From assembly GCA_021464415.1 (NCBI GenBank), contig CM038469.1:31440087-31504086 (forward strand): a stretch of 64,000 bases of DNA. Reading direction: 5' to 3'. Below are positions 1 through 11,299 of this stretch, piece after piece (the stretch's first letter is position 1; each line of letters begins with the position of its first letter). The translations under genes and the position numbers were made by a program. Origin of the DNA: Lonicera japonica. Lineage: Eukaryota > Streptophyta > Magnoliopsida > Dipsacales > Caprifoliaceae. Below the pieces are notes generated by a model that was not told the origin of the DNA, searched no databases, and saw nothing but the letters and a program-made list of their open reading frames with translations.

Positions 1-207
1 AATTTCTGAAGAGGGATTCATTGGATTTATAGGGCTTACAAAAAGGCTCCTTTTCAAAAGGATCGATGTGGGATACATGACTTAGCTCGGAGGGTTTGCT
101 TAGCTGAGGGGGTTTCCTTGAAAAGAAATCAGCTATAACATTATTTTTTCCTTTGAGATGTTTGACTTCATAATCCCATTGAGAAAACCATTCTACGCAT
201 GTATGCG
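1..207 (-). pseudogene. RNase H / pol C-terminal fragment of a reverse-transcribing element
   Basis: The minus strand is open from about 207 to the window edge. It encodes a peptide of the type WFSQWDYEVKHLKGKNN followed by ADFFSR, which matches the end of an RNase H domain (the 'hydrophobic-x-HLKG-x-NN-x-ADFLSR' pattern) in endogenous plant pararetroviruses (Caulimoviridae) and in Ty3/gypsy pol. The polar tail after it would be the polyprotein end. No LTR or other viral domain is visible next to it, and upstream domains are absent because homology stops near 210. I read it as an old truncated fragment. I cannot separate caulimovirid from gypsy origin by eye. Confidence 0.45.
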
Positions 208-210
208 TAG

Positions 211-1855
211 AAATGATGATAGAAATTCCCCATGTGATTCAACTTCCACCTCATATAGAAATGGTTATAGAAAACCCTATTAGAGCACGTTTTACCTATT
301 TTTCTTTTCTATCATAGAAATTTGTATGGGTATAAATGATCATTAGAGATGGTCTTACGCTTAAGGACTTAAAAGAAATAAAAAGGTCTACGTTTATTTT
401 AATTGGTGGCCAGGCGCATAAGCTTAAGCATGTAAAAGGAAAAAAAACACTTATGCTTTAGGATTTACAAGAAACAAAAAAAGACCACAGCTAGAATGCG
501 AACTAATGAGCTGCATCTTAAACTAATTTAGCCAGATTCACCAATATTCGCTAGACTAAAGAATTTTCATTGATTTTTTATAAAACATTAATACTTATAG
601 ATCATATATAATACATATATATATATATATATAGAAAGGCCCAAAAAAATTGGGGGGCGGTGGCATGGCCTGCCTATGCCTAGGGTCAGCCCTGACCCCC
701 ACTCGCACATGGGGAGACAAGCCAAACCAAATTGCATTTAGTGCAACATCAGAGTGTGCATTTTACACAAACACAAAAAGGAAAACAAATGCAAGTGGAG
801 GATTCAAACCTGAAATCTTGTGGAACCTGGCATCCGATATCATATTATATTACTATTTCTCCCAAAAGGTTAAGTTGTCAAAAGTAAACCAACAATATAG
901 ATCATGTTCTTCAACATAAAAATCCATCATACTTTTACATAATAGTATAATTGTTACTAGATCAAAGACTTAAGGTTTTTATAGACCCTAATAGATTCTA
1001 TCATTATAAGAGGTAACCTATGGTTTAGGATTTATGATCTATGAATTGGGATATAGATAAAGAAAACAAATTCTAAAGAAAATAATACTGAATGACTCAA
1101 TATGCTTTATATTCTCATAAATTGGAGAGCTGAGGTTCCTTGTTCCTAGATTGGCTTTTGGACCTTGTGCCCCATGATTTGGATTAATGTGTCGTTGCTT
1201 GCTTATGGCGATTTTCACACACACACACATATATATCCACTTTAAAATAATGTAAGACACATGATATTAATGTTACTAATGATCAAGGACGAAACCATAA
1301 ATTAATCTCGAAGGGGGCTAAATTTTTTAATTTTTTTCTCTAAGTATGTAAAACATACTAATAAATTTGAAGGTCGATAGTTTGAGGGGTTATATAAAAG
1401 TACACCAAAGTATGGGGGTTTATATGAAGGTAAACAAAAGTTAGTTTCATCCATTCATGCCAATGATAAAGAACATCTCATCAAAGCTTAATTTTTTCTA
1501 GGAAAATATAAATATTTGTTGGCGCTTCATAAAATTATCAGGTTCAACCATGTTGTTCTTCACTTGAATCAATTGAAATGAGATTAAAAGTTACCAATCT
1601 CTCTCTCTAAAAATAATTCCTCTAACATATAAATTATGTCAGCCTCCCCTTTTGTAATGAGCTTTCCTTCTTCTATTTATTGGTATAGAATTAGGGTTAC
1701 AATGCTCCATTAGGGTAAATGGTAAAATAGGTATAAAGGGAAAATCTTGGTCACTACTCCAACACTTTACATGTGTCATATTTTTTAGCCAACCATGCCC
1801 ATATTAGCATGGTTGTTTTATTATTCCTTTTTTATTGGTTGAAGTACTCATTTGA
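211..1855. other. AT-rich intergenic DNA without a recognisable gene
   Basis: No reading frame here looks like a known protein. A short (AT)n run lies at about 612-632. Two short open stretches (650-919 plus, 1039-1260 minus) have no family resemblance and end in low-complexity sequence. Confidence 0.5.
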
Positions 1856-2334
1856 GTGCTATAGATAAGGCGTTTATCTCCCACTAGTATGTAGCTGAGT
1901 ATGTTAGGCACACCGATTCTGCTAGGCACACGAAGTCTACTAGGTTGCTAGGTACATTGAGTCTACTAGACATGTCGTGTAACGACCTAACTCGACTGGG
2001 TCCCAAACATAATAAAAATAAAATTCAACTTTATTTATATATCAAAGTAATTTGTAAAAATACAACCTTTATAATCTTTCTAATCTTCATAATTAAAAAT
2101 ATACCATATATCCACTATTTACAAAAATAATAATCTAGACTGTGCCAGACTAGCTAGTCTATAATCGACCCTGTCTCGTGTCATTTACGCCATAAAAAAA
2201 GGAAAGGGGGCATCACAAAACACACATAGTGAAAGCATCTCAGCAGAATATTTTATCAATAATAAGATATTCACAACGACAATCAATGCAATAATCTCAA
2301 TAATTCTACAATACTGATAAATTCAATAAAACAC

Positions 2335-2570
2335 CAACCATTCTCTTAGACCAATCGATCATGGGTGAATACTGAACCAATTTCACTGAAAACCGACCTG
2401 TTAACATGACTGACCAATTTGAGCAACTGGATGACCGATTTGTTGAAGCCATAGACCGATCGATCATGGTGTAGGCCCGATCGGCCATTGGCAAAAACTG
2501 ACTAAAAGGTAGAGACCGATTGGACATTAAAGGAGAACGATCTGCCATACGTGTAGACCGATCGGTCTTT
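2335..2570. repeat. 21-bp tandem array built on the palindrome gaccgatcggtc
   Basis: The core gaccgatcg recurs about every 21 bp in roughly ten to eleven diverged units. A perfect 12-bp palindrome gaccgatcggtc sits at 2556-2567, and near copies lie at 2453, 2474 and 2513. Because 21 is a multiple of three, the minus strand reads as a 7-residue repeat with a recurrent D/N-R-S core. I take that as a by-product rather than a protein. On the minus strand a sequence resembling a Tat-type LTR start (tgtagacatctc) ends at about 2760, and a terminal 'tgtaacgacc' occurs near 1978. The array is therefore likely the U3 part of a retrotransposon LTR on the minus strand. Confidence 0.6.
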
Positions 2571-3449
2571 CATGATCCATGATTTCTTTTGTCTTTTATC
2601 TTTGATCTTGATCTTTTAGCTTGAGTGTGATTTTCTCCGGCCAAGTATGCCTCTTTTTGGTGCTGTCTAAGGCCAGTGCTTGACTTTTGGTGTTCTCTGA
2701 GTTTGCTTGTATTTTGTAGGAGTGCGATCTTCCATAGGTCGCAAAATGAGATGTCTACACCAAGCATTTTAATCATCTTACTAAGCCTTGCCTTGCAGGC
2801 ATTTTTTGTATGGCCTACCCGGCCTCATTAACTTTTGCCACGCTTTGCTTACTAGGCACGTTAATCTGCTTACCAAGCCTTACCTACTAGGCATCATGTT
2901 CAATTGAGTTAGTTTACCATACTTGTGGCCTTAATGCCCCTAGAAGGTTTTAATTTTTGACTTTATAGGAAAGGATCTTAAGCAAGGCCTTTGAAAAAAT
3001 GTCTTACATTTATCCAGCTAGCTTAATAAGCTTTAGGCCGATCATGCTCTTATATGAGATTTTAATTTTGCCTTTACAAGAAAATGTCTTAGGCAATGCC
3101 TTTGAAGAAAGGTCTTATATTTATATAACCGACTAAACAAGCTTTAAGCCGATCATGCCTCCATAGGAGGTCTTGGGTTTAGGTGATCAACTTATTATGC
3201 TCATATATAATTTCTTATAGAATTTTGGCCATCAATAGCTCTATCCTCTAGCTTAGTGGACCAGTGATTGACTATCTGATTATGTACTTGCTGGACTTTA
3301 GCATTGTTTACTTGCAACATATAATTGTGTTCCTGTTCCCAGTTGGAGACTTGGAGCAGTTAATTGGTTGGTTGGTATAACTATACTTTCTGGTTGCCCT
3401 CCAGCAATAGTTGTTTGTTAAATGCTTTCAGTAATTAATAGATGTTTTT

Positions 3450-3722
3450 GCTAGGCACTTATGCGTTATAGTTGTCTGCTAGGCACTTATACATTATAAC
3501 TGTCTGTTAGACACATCGAGTGATATCTATTGCTGCTAAGCACATTTAGCAATAACTGTTTGCTAGGCATTTATGTGTTATGATATCTCTACTAGGCACA
3601 CCTAGTGATAGCTCTCTCTAGTAGGCACATTCAGTGATAGTTGTCTGCTAGGCACTTATACACAACTACTATTTTTAGGCACTTCTGTGTTATAGTTATT
3701 TCTGCTAGGCACATCTAGTGAT
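3450..3722. repeat. Minisatellite with 'ctaggcac' core, about 28-30 bp period
   Basis: About ten degenerate units share the core gctaggcac(a/t)t followed by an AT-rich tail such as gtgttatagttgtct or agtgatagctctct. Units start near 3450, 3478, 3506, 3535, 3562, 3592, 3621, 3647, 3676 and 3707. Scattered copies of the same core occur at about 1880-1975, 2850-2895 and 4255-4325, so the whole 1.9-4.3 kb stretch was probably seeded by one repeat family. No coding potential is apparent. Confidence 0.7.
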
Positions 3723-5039
3723 AGCATGGATGGACATGGATATAACTAATTAATAGTACTAGATGAGATTGAATTTAATAATAGAAAAAAGCCACTTATT
3801 TATGACAATTATGTTGTTTTTGACTTGTGGCTGCTAATAGATTTATCTTCTGCTATGGATCTAACATAATACATGCTTCTTGATGAGCTTGACTTTGATG
3901 ACGGTCTAGTTTGCTTAAGAGCCCCTTTTTTCCACCATTTGTTCAATTGAAAAAAAAGTGAAGGTGAAAATGTAGAGAACTTAGGAATAATAAGTCGATT
4001 CCCACAGACAGCGCCAATCGTGGATGCTAAAAAAATTGGGTATCCCTACAAAGTAAGTTATAAGAAAAATCAATATAACAATAGATGGAAATAGTAAAGG
4101 GACAAGAGATTTTTTTGGGTAACGGTAGGTTCCTCCAGTAGCGCTTCTGCTATTCCAGTAGTATGCCCTCCATTTATGTGTGTGTGTTTGATATATTAGC
4201 TTAAATGTAATTGAAATGAGAATACAGGTTACCACTTTCTGTCTCTAAAAATAATTGAGTCTACTAGGCACACTAATTCTATTTGGCACATTGAGTTTGC
4301 TAGGCATACGAAGTCTGCTAGTAGACCTTCTGATGAGTCCAAGGCTAGCACCGGAGCTGGATCATGAGGTGAAGACTATCCATCCAGGTTCTAAATGGTC
4401 CAATCACCAGAGCTAGAGTAACAAAGATTAAGGATGCGCTCATGATTATTGTTTAAGAGATGATAAATAAAGCTGCAGCTTAGAGAAGAAATCAAGGAAA
4501 TGAAGAATAAGAATGCAGAACAATGCTTAGTCAAGAAGATATGGAATTAAACTTGAGGAGATTTATAGAGCATGGTGTGAACACCTCATTTTGCGACCCT
4601 CACAAGAACCCGATCTATAAGAAAATGAGCACACATTCATGCATGAGCATCCATACATGCATATATACTCTTCACATGTGATACAGGTCAAAGAAAGAAG
4701 CAAAAAGGACACACGGATAAGAAGTTACGAGAATTACCAAAAGCCATCAATCTTGTGAAAACTTGTATAATGAGACTTTTTGATTCCTGATCATCCTCAA
4801 ACTTTGAGGGTTGTTAGATAGTGTCACAAGGAGTAACATACTCAAAAGTTAGTACGATTCGACGACAATATCTTTGGGAATTCAGAAAACTGGGAGTTCA
4901 CTTCGGGTAATCAAATGGAGGCCTTCCTGAAGTCCAAATGAGCTCAAATTTTCTCAATAGATAGGTTTTATCATAGGGGATAACATACTAAAAAATAAAA
5001 TCAATCCAATAATCCGTTTAACTGATATAACAAAAACCG

Positions 5040-5235
5040 TAATAGGATGAATAATAATGTCGTATGGACAAAGGCATGGGACCTTTTGTCCATAAGACAC
5101 AATTCCTTTATCTTGTGAACAAACGCATGCCATCTTTTGTCCACAAGTCACATAATTCCTTTTCCTTGTGGACAAACGCTTTCCATCTTTTGTCCACAAG
5201 ACACACAATTCCTTTGTCTTGTGGACAAACCCCCT
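5040..5235. repeat. 60-bp tandem repeat with inverted ttgtccacaag / cttgtggacaa pairs
   Basis: About three 60-bp units each contain ttttgtccacaag, the spacer aattcctttgt and cttgtggacaaac, so each unit can fold as a hairpin. The array ends about 15 bp before a TATA box (5250-5257), a typical position for U3 transcription-control elements of an LTR. Confidence 0.75.
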
Positions 5236-5249
5236 AGGGCTCTTTCAAT

Positions 5250-5257
5250 TATAAATA
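5250..5257 (+). promoter_or_regulatory. TATA box of the LTR
   Basis: The string tataaata sits directly downstream of the palindromic array. By analogy with other plant LTRs it would mark the U3/R boundary. Confidence 0.5.
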
Positions 5258-6360
5258 CACATGCATTGATCTCGTTTAAAGCGTCAGTCAGCTTTGAGAC
5301 TTCAGGAATATTTCTTTAAAATAATATTCCTCTATTTTCAAGGTTCTAAGGTATTTTTTATCGCAGTCCGACTTTAATTTTTTATTTGTATTTATTTTAT
5401 CAATTATAATTGATCAATTACATGTAAAAGTTGCTGTTTATCTTAAAATCAGTCCAAATTTCATATTTAAACTCCATTTTCAAAACCAAAGGTGTAGAAT
5501 GAGCTGTAACCATTTTTAAACATAGTTTTATCTATTATTTTCATAAAATTCCGATTTTATCAGTCTCGGTTCACGAAGGAATTATTAAGCATTTGTACCC
5601 GGTTTAATCTATAAATCATGGTGCTTATCTAAATATCCAATATAAGAGTATCAAGTTTGTCAATGCCAGTTTAAATAATTAAATTGTGGTACACTATTGA
5701 CGAGCGAACTCGAGGATTGTCAAATATCCGATTCCAAATTCAATTAGTTTCTGAAAGGCCTTAATCTTTACCAAAATCACCTACTTTGCTATCTATTATT
5801 ATTAAAATCATTTTTCAAATCATAAACACACACACACACAAATTTCTAGAATCAAATGGTGAAGTACGAAGCACACGCTTTCCATCCCTACCCCAAATCC
5901 TGGTTTTTTAAAACTATGGACCGATACGCGGTAACATCAATAAGCATGTGAATTTTGAATTATAAACATGCGTATATTCTACTTAGAGACCAAAAGGGCG
6001 AATTGGGTGCTTAATAACTGTTTTCGCACTAATTGTTTTTAAGAGGTCGTTTAATCTATAAATGTTCTTCTTTCACACACAATTTTGTTTGTTTAGTAAA
6101 ACAAACTGGTGACTTTGATTTCCTTTACAAATAATCACATTTCTTTATTATAAAACGAACCATTTTTCAAACAAACCGAGAAACCAGAGGAATCGCCGCC
6201 CATGGGGGACCAGGTGTCGAAAACGCGAGTTCTCACAAATGGGGAAGTTCCAATGTGTTTAATGGCAGCTAAGGATATTGGAAGATCATTTGAAGAAATG
6301 ACAATCAAGTCCCAAGGTTTAAAATGAAATTTGAATCATTGAATGAACTTTGGGAAAACT

Positions 6361-6535
6361 GCAAAAGTCGATTTGCAATAAAATTGAAAAACTGCAAAAG
6401 CACTTTTGCGGTAAAACAACCTTAAAAATTGCACACTATTTTACTGCAAAAGCACTTTTTGCAATAAAACAGCCTTGAAAAATTGCAAGCTATTTTATTG
6501 CAAAAGCCCTTTTGCAATAAAATAGTTTTTGGCGT
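6361..6535. repeat. Tandem gcaaaagcacttttgc palindromes at the left edge of block A
   Basis: Four diverged units of about 50 bp carry gcaaaagcacttttgc or close variants, separated by 'aataaaac-ccttgaaaaattgca'. Only one such palindrome remains at the equivalent places in blocks B (about 28494) and C (about 49333). The array was therefore amplified in block A or contracted in B and C. Confidence 0.65.
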
Positions 6536-6539
6536 TTTT

Positions 6540-7327
6540 CTTATTATGGTGTATTGCTTAAATTCCAAGGATTATGAATAATTATGGGCTTATTTTATAA
6601 TGTTTATTAATTTCCTTATTGCATTTAGAACATTACCTTTTCTAAGTAGGATTAGTTTCCTTATTGAATTAGGATTATAAGGTTTTGTTTTTTCTTATTT
6701 AAAGGAGATTGTCAAATATTATTGAGGTAATCATGATATGCTATTATTGAATATTTTAACACATTTGAGTTCTTATTTGAACTTTTTGAATTGACTAAAT
6801 TCAATTGTTCTTAACTTATCAATCAATTCTCCACTAATTAATTGTGGCGTTTTCACTATACCAAGGTTAAATTATAATTTCAAGGGTTGGGTTAAGGTTT
6901 CCACCATCCATTTTTTTGACAAAATTCCAATGTTCTTGCTAAGTTCGTAGTCTAAGGGTTGAGGATCCATCAAACTGGTAAAGAAAACAATCCGAGACCA
7001 CATCATTTCTCATTATGGGTTAATCCAGCTCATAGTAGGACTTTTACTTTTATGTTCCCTCAAAAACCACACTTTAAAAGCACAAATAAAAAAAATAAAT
7101 CAATCGACAAATCAATAAAAATTATTGTTTTTATAACTTATTGGTGGGCGTAAATTATTTCATCAATTGATGATAAATAATAGTGTAGACTTCAAACACG
7201 TACCAGACATAAATTTTGAAAAGGAAAAAAAAGGGAAAGAAACATACAAGGCATTACAATCTAGACATAATTACATACTTAAAATCCCCAAAATATTTAT
7301 TCTTGAAAATGAAAAGGAGATACCATC
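6540..7327. other. 3' flank of BBE-like copy A, shared by all blocks
   Basis: The stretch is noncoding and closely repeated at about 28560-30150 and 49390-50188. An AATAAA on the minus strand (7296-7301) lies about 27 bp past the stop codon of the gene and could serve as its polyadenylation signal. Confidence 0.5.
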
Positions 7328-8932
7328 TCACATATCCGATATCTTTGTGAAAGTGGGAATACTTTGTTCATGCTTGAAGAAATTATATGGATCAACTGTA
7401 GTCTTCACTTGAACCAACCTCTTAAAATTATCTTTGAAGTATCTAGTACCCCACTTGCTTGCTTCTTTATAGGTCGTCCCTACTCCAAGATCAAGATCAA
7501 CGTAGTTTGCATATGCCTCCCTTGGATTCTTAGAGACATAAGAACCCAAATAGCCATATAGCGATCTGCTAAAGTCCAAACGCCTATTTTGTTCCGCCAC
7601 TGTTGTATTTGCGTCCCACAAAACTCCAATGAACATCATGTATAAGTTTCCAGCTCTGTGGGGGTATGGAAGTGCCGACTCTGAGATCTCGTACATCTTT
7701 CCACCGTACGGGGACATATCTATAATTATCGCGCCGTCATCTACTTGAAAGTACCTTTCCCATAACCCTTCAAGCCCTTCTATAGGAATTGGCACTTTCA
7801 CGTAGTCTGATTTTCCTTTGAAGTATTGCTTAGGGAAGGCAGATCTGTTAAGCAAAACCTCAATCGATTCACCTAATGTAAATGCACTACCTCCGGCAAA
7901 GAATAGCACAGATTTGATCCATGACATTTCCATATAGTCTTCTGTCACCAGACCCAATTCAGGGAAGCTTTCTTTCATCAGTAAAAGTAGCCTATCAGCT
8001 CCTCCAAGAAACAACGCTTCGAATGACATTTGAACTGTTCTTATTCCATCTTGAGTTACGGTTGTACTTGAAGTTATAAGATAAAGATCTCTATCCAATT
8101 TGGGAGCGATGGTTTGCCATTTATGAAGCAACGCGGTACCATTTTGTTCTAAGGTCCGTCTAACGGCAAAAACGGTCACAATTTTCGGTACAGCAACTAA
8201 CTTCACCTTCCACGCAATAACGATTCCGAAATTAGAAGCAATACCGCCTCTAATGGCCCAAAAGAGATCTTCACCCATTGACTCTCTGTCCAGTATTCTC
8301 CCATTAACATCCATAAAACGAGCATCGATAACATTATCAGCAGCAAGGCCATACTTACGTTTCAATGGGCCATATCCTCCCCCACCAATGAGCCCACCTG
8401 TGCACACAGTCGCCCAAAACCCGCCGGGAAAGCCATACGTACTACTTTTTTCGGCAATTCTGTAGTACAGTTCCCCTAAACTCGCACCACTACCAACCCA
8501 TGCGGTCCCACTGGCAACATCAACATCGATTGATCGAAAGTTAATCATATCGATCATGACAAACTCGATAGGGGACACTGTGGAATAAGAAAGACCCTCG
8601 AAATCATGGCCCCCAGCCCGAATTCTGATTTGGATATTGTGTTTCTTGGCACAATAAAGGACTGTTTGGATTTGGGATTCATGGACAGGTGTCACAATAA
8701 CTGCAGGTTTAGTTCTAGAGGATGATGCAAACCTTAAGTTTTGAATTGAGAAGTCTAATACAGAGTTGTATGAAGAGTTTTTTGGGGTGTAAATGACTTG
8801 CGAAATTGTGGCGGAGTCTGCAGAATATTGGGTGTTAAGGCATTGAATAAAAGCTTTACTAGTTAGAGCTGAAGAAGTTGCACAGTAAAGAGAGGAAAGA
8901 AGAACGAAGAGAAGCAATGAATAAGACTTCAT
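7328..8932 (-). CDS. Berberine bridge enzyme-like FAD-linked oxidase, copy A
   Basis: This 534-residue intronless frame has the plant BBE-like architecture (family of reticuline oxidase, THCA synthase and carbohydrate oxidases). A secretion signal covers residues 1 to about 22 (LLLFVLLSSLYCATSSA). The FAD-binding domain (FAD_binding_4 type) lies at about 75-245, and the C-terminal BBE domain at about 470-530 contains YANYVDLDLG. His109 in RAGGHD matches the residue that binds the FAD 8-alpha carbon. Cys31 and Cys94 match the conserved N-terminal disulfide. The motif FPGGFWATVCTGG differs from the family's FPGG-x-CPTVG: the flavin-linking Cys is Trp173, while a Cys occurs at 177. In YxNYxD, Tyr474, Asn476 and Tyr477 are kept, but the usual Arg is Val478. 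Several N-glycosylation sequons suggest a vacuolar or secreted enzyme. The start is the first ATG 53 bp after a TATA box. Substrate is unknown; alkaloid or other specialised metabolism is an inference. Confidence 0.95.
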   Translation of the reverse strand: MKSYSLLLFVLLSSLYCATSSALTSKAFIQCLNTQYSADSATISQVIYTPKNSSYNSVLDFSIQNLRFASSSRTKPAVIVTPVHESQIQTVLYCAKKHNIQIRIRAGGHDFEGLSYSTVSPIEFVMIDMINFRSIDVDVASGTAWVGSGASLGELYYRIAEKSSTYGFPGGFWATVCTGGLIGGGGYGPLKRKYGLAADNVIDARFMDVNGRILDRESMGEDLFWAIRGGIASNFGIVIAWKVKLVAVPKIVTVFAVRRTLEQNGTALLHKWQTIAPKLDRDLYLITSSTTVTQDGIRTVQMSFEALFLGGADRLLLLMKESFPELGLVTEDYMEMSWIKSVLFFAGGSAFTLGESIEVLLNRSAFPKQYFKGKSDYVKVPIPIEGLEGLWERYFQVDDGAIIIDMSPYGGKMYEISESALPYPHRAGNLYMMFIGVLWDANTTVAEQNRRLDFSRSLYGYLGSYVSKNPREAYANYVDLDLGVGTTYKEASKWGTRYFKDNFKRLVQVKTTVDPYNFFKHEQSIPTFTKISDM

Positions 8933-8984
8933 TTTTTCTTCTTGTGAATTGGTACATAAGATATGGCAATGTCCACGTACTGTC

Positions 8985-8992
8985 TATTTATA
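8985..8992 (-). promoter_or_regulatory. TATA box of BBE-like copy A
   Basis: On the minus strand this reads TATAAATA, 53 bp before the ATG. The same box is kept in copies B and C. A CACGTA-containing G-box-like core lies between it and the ATG in copies A and B but is missing in C. Confidence 0.7.
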
Positions 8993-9423
8993 GGAAATTT
9001 TCAAGAGTCAGTACTGTTATGAATAAGCTAAGAGGGGAAATGAAATGATTGTGCCAAACGTGCATATTGGGAAGATTAGTCAATATTAATCAAAATATAT
9101 ATCAATTAAATTTCACTAAGGCTAGAACGTGTTGGAGTTAGTTTAAATCCCATAAAAAATTAATTTTAAATTTCTCGAGGAAATAATCAATGTATTAGTC
9201 AATTAATATATAGAGGCTGGAATGTGTTGGACTAGCTTCAAACCCTATAAGAAATAATTATAAATTTCACTAAGACAGGGCCGGTCCTAAAATATAGAAA
9301 GTTCTGTGCAGAAGTTAGAACATGGGGTGTTTTTACTTTATTCGTACAACATACTTGTTGGCCCTATATATGATCGCCAGGGCGGCTTGAAGAAATAATA
9401 ATTGTGAGTATGAATTTGACTGC

Positions 9424-9455
<32 letters not shown>

Positions 9456-10226
9456 TGCATGTGTGATTATTGGGTGTTTAATTAGGTTGTGGAAAGAGAC
9501 ATTGGTTAAATTTCTGGTTTCCGGAAATGGGAGGCAAATATTGCAAAATGGAACACGTATGACTTGTCGTGCTACTTTAGCATGTATTTCTTCCGACCTT
9601 AGAATTTTTTTACAAGATATATATCTATATTAATATAAAACAAAAGTTCTCCGATTCAATTATGACACTAAAATTTTGTAATTTATCCACGAAAATTCTC
9701 TGAACTTGGAATGACTGCAAAAGGGTACTTAACTTTTGTATCGTATCATATAGTATATAAGTAAAACGCACTTTTTAAACGAGGTATTGACACGTGGACT
9801 TCTTAATTTTGCATTTACATTGTCATTGTGTTTTGTGTCCGTTTTATACAACCATTTCTCTTCAGCAGTTTCACAATAACTGATGACAGGCCGTTAACTT
9901 TTCGTTCTCTTTTGCGTCGTTTACATTCAACCAAGAGCTATTTTTCTTCCCTTTGTATGATTTTAATTTCGTTTATGTTGGATTTGATATGGTCTGACGA
10001 TGAACAACGAAATGATATATATCTGGACATCAACAATTGGAATGTCAATTCAACTTGATCGATATATGTAGTAATTCGTTTATGTTAGATTTGATTTGAT
10101 CTAGCGATGAACAAAATGATGAATTAATTATAAATTGTGAATCAGACAGAACACAAGTCAGCCTAACAACATGATGAATCAGCCTCGGCAGATGTTGAAT
10201 ATGACAAGGATATACAATTCAGGTAC
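8993..10226. other. Upstream intergenic DNA of copy A
   Basis: AT-rich noncoding DNA with counterparts in blocks B and C. It holds a (gata)n/(ga)n microsatellite at about 9424-9455. A 76-codon open stretch at 9828-10058 is not conserved as a reading frame in the other blocks, so I do not call it a gene. Confidence 0.5.
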
Positions 10227-10229
10227 TTA

Positions 10230-10537
10230 GGCTCTGTTTGATAGTAACATAGAAAATGAAAAGAAAAATAACTAATTTAGGTGAGAAGATGGAAAATAAT
10301 TTGAGGGATGTGGTGAGATTAACTCTTGTTTTTTGCTTTTTTCCATGACAAATTTTCTTTGAGTAATGATGGAGAAATTTTTTTTACAAAATATTAAAGG
10401 AAGATAGAGGATATATATTCACAAAAATAAGTATAAGATGGAGAGTATCTCATCATATTTCTCGACTTATTTTCCATATTCTCACCTAAATTAGTTGTTT
10501 TTATTTTTATTTTCCATGTTACTATTCAAACAGAGCC
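10230..10537. mobile_element. Tourist-like (PIF/Harbinger) MITE, block A only
   Basis: The 308-bp element starts ggctctgtttgatagtaaca and ends with its near-perfect inverse. The terminal inverted repeats stay alignable for about 65 bp. The flanking 3-bp duplication is tta (10227-10229 and 10538-10540). Block C keeps the empty site ggtacttaaagat at about 53628, which confirms the insertion and its boundaries. There is no coding capacity. The TTA target and the GG(C/G) terminus fit the PIF/Harbinger superfamily. Confidence 0.9.
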
Positions 10538-11299
10538 TTAAAGATCATATTTCTTCGTCTTGTGTTTTTTTTTTTTTAAGATAAAATTGGGTCTTTCGGA
10601 TTAAAAAGAAGGGATTTCGGATTTGTGAGATATATAAAGTAAAAACGATGTTTTAATTAGCAATGTAACTTAGTAGTGTAATTTTTTCTGTTTTGCATTC
10701 AGGTTGTTCTAAATTTCTTGATTTAAAAAGTTGGGTTTGGGAGGGGAATAGACAAACAGATGTCCAATGACTGATGATTGAAGTGTAACTTTATATTCAT
10801 GTGGTTGTGGTTGATAGTTGACATCCATTATCAATTTGACCATGAACAACTTGATGCAAGTTGTACACATTTTTGCAACGACAATTGATTTGTGCCATAG
10901 AGCTGTAGTCAAGTATATACAAACTCAAGCATGTTTACTATATTCCCACGGTATCTTAAATTTTCGCTCATCATACTCTTGATTACTCTGTTAATTAGTA
11001 ACATCGACATCGCGTATAGACCTGAGTTATATTGAAAATAAATAAATTATAGAACCGTCTAGTTCATCGGGTATATTGGTGTTTAATGTTGTGAATTGAG
11101 CTTCTCATATGCACTGATTTTGGCTTTATCTTTAGAGGGTAAACCTGTGAAGTAGTATATATTTTTTGTTTTCATCTTCCCAGTGAAATCAAGAGTTTGA
11201 GAGACAATTTTTGGCTTATTGTTTTTTAAATATGTGATTGTTGTGGTATGAATAAAGATGGCAATGTTATTACGTGGGACAATTTTTGTCCCTCTTTTA

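Larger units (their letters stand above)
4576..6237 (+). mobile_element. Tat-like Ty3/gypsy LTR (probable solo LTR)
   Basis: The segment begins tgtgaacacctc and ends gagttctcaca. It is flanked by catgg (4571-4575) on the left and aatgg (6238-6242) on the right, a 4-of-5 match to a target-site duplication. The start resembles the other Tat-type LTR starts in this window (44537 and 63573, both tgtagaca). A palindromic array at 5040-5235 precedes a TATA box at 5250-5257, which marks U3. No primer-binding site or gag-pol follows the right end, so a solo LTR is the best reading. Both ends were chosen by eye from the terminal motifs and the flanks. Confidence 0.6.

Noticed and set aside
5041..5235. 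CRISPR-like array
   Set aside because: Plant nuclear context, only three degenerate 60-bp units without unique spacers; it is an LTR U3 repeat.
9828..10058. 76-codon plus-strand frame in block A as a small gene
   Set aside because: The frame is not kept in blocks B and C although the DNA aligns there.
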